From: Neonectria sp. B-13
Taxonomy: Eukaryota > Ascomycota > Sordariomycetes > Hypocreales > Nectriaceae
NCBI GenBank assembly: GCA_002682825.1
Contig: NOKP01000001.1
Location: forward strand, 4,343,296 to 4,407,295
DNA: 64,000 nucleotides
Reading direction: 5' to 3'
Shown here: piece by piece, positions 55,201 to 64,000 of the stretch
Layout of the letters: every line of letters begins with the position of its first letter
Position numbering within the stretch: the first letter of the stretch is position 1
Notes under the pieces: generated by a model
Seen by the model: the letters and a program-made list of their open reading frames with translations, nothing else
What the model was told of the DNA's origin: nothing
Databases searched by the model: none
Position numbers and translations under genes: made by a program

Positions 55201-58200
55201 AATCGCATTTCGATGACCATATTTCTTCACATAGGGCGTCCACGTGCGAGTCCTTCGATGCTGGAGCAGCAGATGATATGGAATATCCCGCCTATGACCA
55301 TCAGCACCTGGACACTGCCAGGAATCTTATGGTGCCGTCGATGTCGGGAGCTGATAGGAACAGTCAACAGTCGACCTGGACGGATTTCTCTATCGACAGC
55401 CCCGAGATATCGGATGCTGGGAGATCTCCCGCAATACCGAGCTACTATGATGATGAAGATGACCCCTCCTCGCATGGCCATGTAACCATCTTTGAAACCA
55501 GGTCGATTCAGAGGGAAAGCCGGCCCACGTCTCGACTGCAAGACGGCTACCCATCTAGCCAATTCGATCCTCGTCCGTCAGTTGATTCGGCTAGATCGTC
55601 TTACCTCGGAATTCACTTACCGGAACTTGACACTGGGGATGGGTTTTCTATTCCGTATCTTGCTCGAACGGGAAGCAAAAGTTCGGCACATGGCCCGTCA
55701 CCGAATCACGAACCGCCAGCGGTCCCTACCCCTATATCCGGCTCTGCGTACAACTCCCAGAGGGCCTCGGCTGTCTTTTATGAACCTTCACAGAGCGGAA
55801 GTACATTCGTCGGTTCCGAGCGCGGTTCTGAAGAGTACATGCAGATGATGGCAACTCCCCAATCGATGGACACCGCTTCTCTGGCCACGCAAGACCAGTA
55901 TTTCGCCGGTGCAGTACCTGCGGAGAGCGATACGAAGTTGGATGCCCAAGCCAAGAGTGGGCCTACCGGAAAAGAGCGGCACCGCCTCATTCAGCGTCGC
56001 AACGTCATCAAGGAACTTCTTGATACCGAGGCCGTGTTTGTCAGGGACATGAACATCGTCGAAGAGATCTACAAGGGAACGGCGGAGGCTTGCCCCAAGT
56101 TGGACGACAAGATCGTCAAGCTCATTTTCCGAAATACCGACGAGATTATCGATTTTCACACCTCCTTCCTCGCACAGATTAAGGATGCTGTCTCCAGCGT
56201 TTACGCGCCGCAAGGTCGACGTTCGGTTCTTTCACGGGAGGGCTCGTTCATGTCCGAGCCTGGTCAACTCAATGCAGCGGATATCGACGATTCAAAGGAC
56301 CGCTGCACGTCCATTGGGCCCGTTTTCAAGAACAACATGGAAAGGATGAAGCTGGCGCACGAAGGCTTCCTAAGAAACAGTGACCATGCGGCAAAGAGTC
56401 TCATTCAGATTCAGCAAGATCCCACTGTCCAAGTGTGGCTCAACGAGTGCAACGAGGTTGCGAAGGACTTGACCGCTGCGTGGGATTTGGATTCGCTGCT
56501 AATCAAGCCGATGCAGCGCATCACGAAGTATCCAAATCTCATTATCACTCTATTGCACCACACACCGCCGGATCATCCCGACCGAGAGGCCCTGAACGAG
56601 GCCAAGGACATTCTTGAGACAGCTATCGTCGAGATCAACAAGACCAAGAAAAACTTTGAGCTCGTTGGCCAAATAGTTGGCAGGAAACGAAAGGAGTCTG
56701 ACGTAAAGGCTGGCTTCGCCCGCGCTTTTGGGAAGCGAGTCGACAAGCTTCAGGCATCTGGCAATCGGCCTGCCGAAGACGCCGAATATGCAAAGCTAAA
56801 CGAGAAGTTTGGAGATGACTATCTACGACTACAAGTTGTTCTTCGAGACGTCGAATTCTATACCAGACAGGTGTCTTCCTACGTCCACGAATTCCTTCAA
56901 TACCAATCGTCGATTGAATTGGTCATGAGATTTCAGCCTGGAAGCTACCCCGAATTGGAGGCGAAGTGGGTCCAATTCAACATTTCGATTCGGGATTTGG
57001 AGAAGGTTTCCCTCGAGGACCACGTAAGTTGACCCAATCCTCAAGTCGAACACGATACTAATCCAATCCTGCAGTTATCGCAAGTCCGAAAGCACGTGAT
57101 CGAGCCTTTCGAACTTGTCATCAAAGCCTACGGCAATCCTTCTCTAGCGATGAAAAAGCGGCAAAAGCGCCGTGTGGACTACGAAAGATACGAACAGCTG
57201 AAGCGTGGAGGCAAGAACCCTGATGCAAAGCTCAAGGAGCTGGTCGAGCAGTACGATGCCCTCAACGACACCCTCAAGAAGGAGCTCCCTAAGCTGTCAG
57301 CCCTAACGGAGAAGATTGGCAACATCTGCCTGAGCAACTTCGTGAACATTCAGGTCAACTGGTATTCTATCTGGAAAGAGAAGATGAAGGTGGTCCTGGG
57401 CGACTGTCCCGACGTGCCCGAGCTCAAGGATATCGTGACTACCTTCCAACGGGATCATCCGTACGCGCAGGAGCAATTTGCCAATATTGGTATCCTGAAC
57501 CCGGCTTATCGGGGAAGAGCGTCACAGTCGACGACGCGCAGCACGGACGAATCGTCGTCATTCAAGATGCGATCACGTCCATCAGAGAGCGACTCACGAG
57601 GCAGAGGCCTATCAATCAATGGCGATCAGGCGCCGATGCTGCCCGCTCCCGACTTCAAGCGCCACAGCGGCTCGTTTGCCATATCCCCAGCCAGCACAGG
57701 GGCGGGGACGATTCCCAGTCCGCACCACTACTATTCCCGGGACTTCTACGCAGGCATCGGTGGCCATCAGCATGGTGCAGTTTCGCCACTGTCACCAAAT
57801 GTTCCGGAAAGTATGAGATCAATGGCTGCCTCGACGAGACCGAGCACGGGGCGAAGCTTCGATTCTGGGGGCATTCCGAGACAGAGCACAGAGTCGGCGC
57901 CTCAACCACATGTTCGGGACTCAAACACGTCGTACAGCTCCATAACCCCAGCGCTGGAGACCAACCGCAGGTTCTCGGGCATCTTCCACTCGGCACTACC
58001 TTTACCCGACGGGCCGGAAGAGAGCCAACGATCTTCGCGAGCTTCATCCCGCGAGCGTGCGCCGGCCACGGATGGATATAATGTGCTCTGGCTGGCTGCC
58101 TCGCTGTTCGAGTTCAACATTGTTGCCACCAAGCATGAGGCTGGCTACCCTTACCTGATTTACCAGGCTGGCGAGGTGAGTGGTTGAATTCAGGGATGCT

Positions 58201-58351
58201 TGATGGAATGTATGTGCTAACAATATGGGTACAGATTTTCGATGTCATTGCCGAGAAAGGCGAGTTATGGCTAGCAAAGAACCAGGATGACCCAGTCGAC
58301 CAGGTTGGGTGGATTTGGTCAAAACACTTCGCAAAACTGGCGGATTCATAA
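52206..58351 (+). CDS. Rho-type GEF with DH, BAR and SH3 domains (Tuba/Gef1-like)
   Basis: Three exons, 52206-57023, 57075-58175 and 58235-58351; introns 51 and 59 bp; 2011 aa. Domain order: about 1250 residues of mostly disordered sequence with basic and Pro-rich patches; DH domain (about 1258-1490: RRNVIKELLDTEAVFVRDMNIVEEIYKG, LIKPMQRITKYPNLIITLLHHTP); BAR-like helices (about 1500-1780: MKKRQKRRVDYERYEQLKRG, NFVNIQVNWYSIWKEKM); C-terminal SH3 (about 1935-2005) whose last exon gives IFDVIAEKGELWLAK and VGWIWSKHF. No PH domain is seen; BAR takes its place, as in mammalian Tuba and fission yeast Gef1, which act on Cdc42. It should promote Cdc42-type GTPase activity at curved or growing membrane; the partner is inferred. 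The first 180 residues are His/Asp-rich; a start at 52755 (Met184) is possible. Confidence 0.88.
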
Positions 58352-58603
58352 GTACAAGGAAACCTGGGCACAGGCGTTGGCGCGCAAGGAGCAAAAACCA
58401 GGCGGTGGATTAATTCAACCATCGCACTACGTAATGCATCAAAGATGATATGTACCAGGACACACAAGAAAGGGAGAGGCGTTTTGTTCCACGGACTTGC
58501 AATTAAAGACGCAAGGGGGAAAATGGGGTTTCAGCAATGAATTTTCCAACTTTTTCTTTTTCGCTTCATCGCTGCTTCTACTTTTTTTTCACCATCTTCT
58601 TCC

Positions 58604-58636
<33 letters not shown>

Positions 58637-59850
58637 TCTTCCTTCATTTCTTCTTCTACTTCTTCAGGCTGCCCTTTGACCTGCTTTGACTCGTTCAGTT
58701 TTTGTGCTTTTCTTCACTTCTGTTGCTTAATTCGGCTTTTCATTTGTTTGGCACTTTTTTCCTATCTTCTCGGAGGATAAGGGCGCGGGCAGAGGCCATA
58801 CGGAGAAGAGAGAGTTGAGATGGGAACCGCCTAGAGAGTGAAGAGTTGGGGGGGCGGGGGTCAGGGGAGGGAGCTCGGCGTTCAGAACAAAATACCACGT
58901 GCGTATGTAAGATTTCGGATGTTGCTGCCAGAGAGGCAAGGCAAAAGCAGCGGGCAGGGCTCGCATCAGTACCTAGCCAACATACAGTAGGGGGTGGGTG
59001 ACTGGGGGGGTGACAGATGAAGATCCCAGAGCAAATTACTTCATCCGACGATAGAGACGTCTGCTATGTGATGTAGAGCAATCCTTACGTGCAGATATCG
59101 TGGCTATGTATTTGTACCTTGGGTAACTGTGAGCTAGGCGTTAACGACTAAAATGTATGGTCTAGTCTAGATGAGCCGCCTCATGAGCCTCACTCGCAGC
59201 CCTATGGCTATCTCCGTCCCAACTCCGCCAAGGGAAAGCTTGTAGCCTTAGAGAGCCTGAAAGCCTAGCGAAGAGCGGCTTGAATTAGTTAGAGGCTGAG
59301 CTACAGCAACTAGTGCCCGGCCCTCCACTGCTCACGGCAAGTCACAACCCCCCTCTCCATGTCGTCATCCAAAATGGTACATCGGATAGAACATATTGTG
59401 CTTTATCAACAGAGCGAGCCGAAGAGGGCCGTCTCATGGGGCTAAGTTCTTGAGGTGATCGACAAGAAGTGGAGGATTGCAACGATGATCGCCTGGTGAA
59501 AAGAAGGCCGTACTAACGACCCCGGATCTACGTTTATTGGGGGAAGCTAATGTACACTTATTTGTACGGGCCCCCACCAAACCAGAAACGGAAGATAGGG
59601 CCGTGTGCTTCGTACTGTCATCATTTTCCCCCGTGCGGGATGGAAGGGAAGGTACCTGTGGTAGGCGCGCCTTCCCCGTTCCCCAGTCGGCTCCCCACCC
59701 CAGGTTCAACGACACGAGGCTCGAATAATACCTTGTCATCCACATCCATCCCAGCCGTCGCTACCTCAAGCCAAGCCAAGCCAAAGCCAGGTCCAGAATC
59801 CGAACAATTAAACTCGTCTGCGAGCAATTCCATGACCCACCCAATCCGAC
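58352..59850. other. Intergenic region between the RhoGEF and MFS transporter genes
   Basis: 1.5 kb. A pyrimidine-rich CTT/CTTCTTC tract occupies about 58555-58670. No gene seen. Confidence 0.6.
58555..58670. repeat. CTT-rich pyrimidine tract
   Basis: Plus strand runs mainly of CTTCTTC and TTCCTC units, about 200 bp after the RhoGEF stop codon. Confidence 0.8.
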
Positions 59851-62383
59851 ATGGCTGCGACAAGCTCGCCGCTACAGGAGCAACGTCGTCATAGCAGTAC
59901 CACGACCGCCGGGGCCACCAGCACCAGCAACAGCAATAGCAACAGCGGCACCACGTCTCGCCAACACCATCAACACGACGGCCAGAGCTCGCACTTCCTT
60001 GCTCCTGTCTCCGCCTCTGCCACTGCCACTACCGCTGCCGCTGCCTCTGCCTCCGCTGCCACATCCTCCGGCCGCCCAACTCCCATCACGGCCTCCCCTG
60101 CCTCGTCCTCCTTCGTCTCCGTCTCCGCCGCCCAGTTGTCATCTCTCGAAGCGTCGCCCTCCCTCTTGCCCTCGGCCTCGCCATCGCCTTCGCCTTCGCC
60201 CTTGTCCGCTGCCCACTCGCACTCCCTTTCCATTGACGCGCCAACTTCGTCCCGCGCGTCCTCTCCGGCACTGCAAACCCCGTCGTCGGCCAGCGCCAGC
60301 ACCGGCGCGAACGGTCTCCATTCTCCGACTCGACAAGACTTCGAAACGCCCCGCGACACACACGACTACGCCGACAACGACGACATCGACCACGATCACG
60401 ACCACTACCACCCGGCCAACATGGCCAGCTGGGCGGGACAACCGGCCGTCAGGGGCAGCTCCGAGGCAGCACGTATGGTGCTCCTGACCTTTGTTACCGT
60501 TGGCATCACGTATGTTCGGGCCTCCTACCACTCGTCCAGCCTGCAATGCCATGCTTCAACGAGCCCCATCCCATATCCATCAATATTCGTAAAGAACTGT
60601 CCGGCTAACCACCCCCCGCTCATAGATTCACATGGGGGATCGAAATGACCTGTTCGTCCTCCTCACTCCCACCCCCTCGTCCTCTCGAACCCAATCGCTA
60701 AGCTAAGCCTGCTTCAGACTGCACCCCATACCTCCTCGACCTCGGACTCACCAAGAGCAATACTTCCTTTGTCTGGATCGCGGGTCCGTTGTCCGGTCTC
60801 ATAGTCCAGCCCGTTGTCGGCGTCATCGCGGACGAGAGCAAGTCAAAATGGGGTCGTCGAAGACCTCTCATGGTTATCGGTGCCATCATCGTCGCCGCCA
60901 GTCTTCTGATACTAGGCTTCACACGCGAGATTATCGGGCTGTTCGTCCACGATGACAAGGCGGCTAGAATGCCGACGATTGTGCTAGCCGTGCTAGCCAT
61001 TTATGTCGTCGACTTCGCCATCAATGCGGGTATGTATGCCATTGGAACGCCAACTCTAGAGGTTTGCTCGGCCATGTGCTAAGAACGGCCCAGTCACGTC
61101 ATGTTCGAAGAGTCTGATAGTCGATACACTTCCCATAGAGAAGCAACAATCAGGTGCAGCATGGGGTAGGTGACCTGGCTCGGCCGGATAAACCATCAAC
61201 TGACAGCATCCAGCAAGTCGCCTGTCCGCCGTGGGCCATGTAATCGGATACGGCGCCGGAGCGGTTGACCTCGTCGGTATATTCGGAACAACCCTCGGTG
61301 ATACACAGTTCAAGCAACTCTCTGTCATCGCGACGGTCGCCATACTTAGCTCAACGGCCGTCACCTGCTGGGCCGTTACAGAGCGAGTGCTCGTGACATC
61401 TACGCCTGCCAAGCACCATGGCCGCTTCAAGGTCTTCCGCCAGATCTATTCGACGCTTTTGCATCTTCCCCCTCGCATCCAGGCCATCTGTTGGGCCCAG
61501 TTCTGGGCCTGGATCGGCTGGTTCCCATTCCTGTTCTACAGCACCACCTGGATCGGTGAGACGTACTTTCGCTATGACGTCCCCGCCGATGCGAGGAAGT
61601 CGCAAGACACGCTCGGCGCTATTGGTCGCATAGGTAGCACCTCTCTCGTCATGTATTCCATGATTACCTTCGCCGGCGCTTGGATCTTGCCGTTGCTTGT
61701 TCAGTCACCCGAAGACAACTCCTTTACTCATCGGCCGCCGCAGGCCATTGCAGGGCTCTTGGCTCGCTTCAGCAAGGTCAAACCAACCCTGCTGACTGCT
61801 TGGATGGTTGGACACTTGATGTTTGCCGGAGCAATGGCCCTGGCACCCTTTGCAACCAGCTTCCGCTTCGCGACAGTGCTGGTCTGCATCTGTGGAATGT
61901 AAGCTTCGTGATCATGAGGTTGGATACTACCTATACTGATAGATTTCCAGTCCCTGGACGCTTGCCATGTGGGCACCTGTCGCTTTTCTCGGTGTCGAAG
62001 TCAACAAACTCAGCAGTGGCGGGAACGAAGCTGTATACCGTCGCATATCCAATGATCAGGACATCGAGCTCCACGACCTTGATTCCGACGATACCCCTTT
62101 GCATCTGGAGCATGGCCCAGACGCCGACCTGCCACCTACAACATCCACTGGGGAGCTATCAGGCATCTACTTCGGCATTCTCAACATTTATACCACGCTG
62201 CCGCAGTTTCTGGGCACCTTCATCTCCACCATTGTCTTCACCATCCTAGAGCCCGAAAAGAGCTCGGAAGACGGGGTGCCCCCTGATCCCGAAGGGCCAA
62301 ATCCCATTGCCGTGTGCTTATTCATCGGGGCCCTGAGCACACTGGTCGCGGCGTATATGACGCACAAATTGAAGGTTTTGTAA
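59851..62383 (+). CDS. Sucrose-transporter-like MFS protein (GPH/SUT type)
   Basis: Six exons: 59851-60509, 60626-60651, 60718-61029, 61094-61165, 61214-61898, 61951-62383; introns 116, 66, 64, 48 and 52 bp; 728 aa. A 12-helix H+-coupled sugar transporter of the glycoside-pentoside-hexuronide/SUT group. Marks are VGITFTWGIEMTYCTPYLLDLGL (helix 1), IAGPLSGLIVQPVVGVIADES, KWGRRRPLM (the SUT RGRRRP-like loop), VDFAINAVTSCSKSLIVDTLP and a FPFLFYSTTWIGE helix. Exon 2 is a 26-nt microexon coding TFTWGIEMT. A 200-residue Ser/Ala/His-rich N-terminal extension precedes helix 1, and an internal ATG at 60421 (Met191) would give a normal-length transporter. Sugar specificity, probably alpha-glucosides, is inferred. 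Confidence 0.87.
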
Positions 62384-62802
62384 GATGCGATGTGTGTGTT
62401 TATGTTCATGTACGATAAGTCAGGCAGAGTCGGGGTCTAGGATTACGGAGTTGGTTTCTTGGGTTTAAGGACGGGGCGCTGGTATACATCGGCGCACACA
62501 TGGTAGAGAGGGATCCTAGCAAGCAGCTCTCAAGTCAGCGAGGTCCCGCGGGACGGGAACTGACGTCACACTTCCCAAGGAACGGGCTCATAGAGGAAGG
62601 TCAATAACAAAAAAGCCACCGTCAAATGTTCGCCTCTAGTCATGGGGAAAATAAAATATGTCCACGCTGTCTCATATACAGGAAAAGAATAAGGGTCGCT
62701 CGGGGGGTATCCTCAACATCCTCCTCCTCCTCCTCCTCCTCCTCCTCGTGGTCCACCGGCGTCATATGCCCAGGGCAATAGCCGCTATCGCCGTTCCGAT
62801 GG
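62384..62802. other. Intergenic: convergent 3' ends of the MFS gene and pkr1
   Basis: 419 bp with a short CTC trinucleotide run (about 62722-62748) and nothing else of note. Confidence 0.6.
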
Positions 62803-63324
62803 CTACTTGTCCTTGTCGTTCTCATTCTCCGAAACCTTCTCCCACTCGTCCTCGGTACTGGCGCTCGACTGGGTCCCCGGCCCGGGGCGGTGCGTCACCT
62901 CGCCCCGGGGGTCAAGCGGCTCCAGACCCGCAACAGCCGGAACATCGGGAGCGGGCGCGGAGGCGGAGGCGGGGGCAGGGGCGGGCTTCATAGCGGGAGC
63001 GCCCGACTCGACCTCGGTCTCGGTCTCCTCGTCGCCGTCGGACGGCTGCTGCTGTTTCTCCCCCTCTTTCTCCTTCAGCTTGGCCGCCTCCTCGCGCTCG
63101 CGGGCCTGGACGGCGTAAAGCTCGGTGGCGAACCAGTTGACGCTCCACCACAGGCCGGCGCACAGGACGGAGAGGACGATGCAGTGGATGCTGTGGGTGG
63201 CGAGCAGGAGGAGGAAGAGGGTGACCTGGAGGGCGGCGAAGGAGGCGTTGGTGGCCTTGAGGATGGAGGGCGTGGGGCCCGGGGTGAAGACGGACTCCCA
63301 GAGCTCGACGAAGAAGGAGGACAT
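62803..63324 (-). CDS. pkr1: V-ATPase assembly factor Pkr1
   Basis: Single-exon gene for 173 aa. Pkr1 is a small ER membrane protein that aids assembly of the V-ATPase Vo sector. The N-terminus SFFVELWESVFTPGPTPSILKATNASFAALQ is the family's hallmark, followed by two adjacent membrane helices (TLFLLLLATHSIHCIVLSVLCAGLWWSVNWFATEL). The remaining half is a charged, disordered tail rich in Glu, Pro and Ala, longer than in yeast Pkr1 but common in filamentous fungi. ATG at 63322-63324. Confidence 0.93.
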   Translation of the reverse strand: MSSFFVELWESVFTPGPTPSILKATNASFAALQVTLFLLLLATHSIHCIVLSVLCAGLWWSVNWFATELYAVQAREREEAAKLKEKEGEKQQQPSDGDEETETEVESGAPAMKPAPAPASASAPAPDVPAVAGLEPLDPRGEVTHRPGPGTQSSASTEDEWEKVSENENDKDK

Positions 63325-64000
63325 GGCTGCGGGATGGGTTGAGAGGTATTCGTGGGTAATTGAAATGTTGCGCTTCGGCTTTTCGGGCGCCTTGGGTTCG
63401 CCTGGGTTGGGCTGAGTTGGGTCGAGTCAGGTGCGTGGATGTTGTGGTATGCGCCGAGTGGGAGGAACTCTGGTCGCGAGGAATTTATAGTCGTGGCCGG
63501 TGTTGGAGGTTGGTTATGTGTTCGTTGTCCAGATGGTGGTGGGAATCGCGGGATCGCTGCCTGGCCGTGCTTGTGATTACTTTCAGGCACAGGGCGGGCG
63601 ACTGACGTTGGAGGTAGGGTAAGGTAGCTGCAGCGAGCAAGCTGGGCTGGGCCGACCCGATGGCGGTACGAAGTACCGGCGGTTCTGTTTAGCTCAGCTT
63701 GTGGATGTCATCCGAACGTCGTCAGTGGGGTAAGAACCCAGCTTCGGGGGAAGCGTCCTCTAAACGTGTCCACACGGGAAAACTAAGATCAATAGATGAA
63801 AATTCATAAGAGGACACACACGCAGGTTGTCGTTCAGTAGCAGCAGAAACACGATGCAAAAAAAAAGAAACCTGGCCTTTCTGTGAAGGGTGCAGCAGAA
63901 GCAACAGGGCGGCATTGGTGAGAATGAGGGGAACGACCCAGCGGGAGGGGAGGGGCAGCAAGTCACTCACGGCTAGATTACATAATCGGGATGGGGTTCT
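63325..64000. other. Upstream region of pkr1 to the window edge
   Basis: 676 bp. Presumed pkr1 promoter; a poly-A run sits at about 63858-63866. No gene could be supported before the window ends. Confidence 0.55.

Overview
The window is nuclear DNA from a filamentous ascomycete, most likely a Sordariomycete; order and genus cannot be fixed from the sequence. The evidence is the short introns (about 45-190 bp, GT-AG with CTAAC-type branch points a few bases before the acceptor), the compact gene spacing with mixed strands, and single-copy fungal genes such as palF, arg-13-type carrier, shr3, rev1, tert and pkr1. No tRNA, rRNA, transposon, CRISPR or telomeric repeat array was recognised. Exon structures were worked out by hand so that every spliced frame closes.

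Layout, left to right. 1-960 (-): cytochrome b2-type L-lactate dehydrogenase, cut by the window edge. 2348-3172 (+): mitochondrial J-protein Jac1. 3584-8023 (-): an eight-exon STAND/NLR protein with HeLo-like N-terminus, NACHT, ankyrin repeats, a protein kinase domain and more ankyrins, carrying one in-frame TGA. 8505-10013 (+): a HeLo-like plus pseudokinase protein (MLKL-like layout), divergent from the NLR. 10258-12838 (-): pH-signalling arrestin PalF/Rim8. 14505-16373 (-): Cdc6. 17295-18004 (+): TspO/MBR. 18351-19412 (-): ARG-13 ornithine carrier. 21150-22242 (+): thymidylate synthase. 22781-23521 (-): Shr3. 24899-25459 (+): small WSC-domain surface protein. 25586-29035 (-): Rev1. 29456-31155 (+): RED-family splicing protein. 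31670-33106 (+): nucleoside hydrolase. 33218-34321 (-): thiamine pyrophosphate carrier Tpc1. 36790-37983 (+): conserved acidic protein of unknown function. 38864-40387 (-): Zn2Cys6 regulator. 42944-44793 (+): wax-synthase-like membrane acyltransferase. 45128-49055 (-): telomerase reverse transcriptase in ten exons. 52206-58351 (+): DH-BAR-SH3 RhoGEF. 59851-62383 (+): sucrose-transporter-like MFS protein. 62803-63324 (-): V-ATPase assembly factor Pkr1.

Most genes are core housekeeping genes: mitochondrial transport and Fe-S assembly, replication licensing, translesion synthesis, telomere maintenance, nucleotide metabolism. The part that stands out is 3.5-10 kb, where an NLR-like sensor bearing its own kinase domain and a HeLo-pseudokinase protein face away from each other across 481 bp. 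The layout suggests a sensor/executor pair of the kind known in fungal regulated cell death and heterokaryon incompatibility, but this is inference. Four large gene-free stretches (34.3-36.8, 40.4-42.9, 49.1-52.2 and 12.8-14.5 kb) hold simple repeats and promoter-like sequence only.
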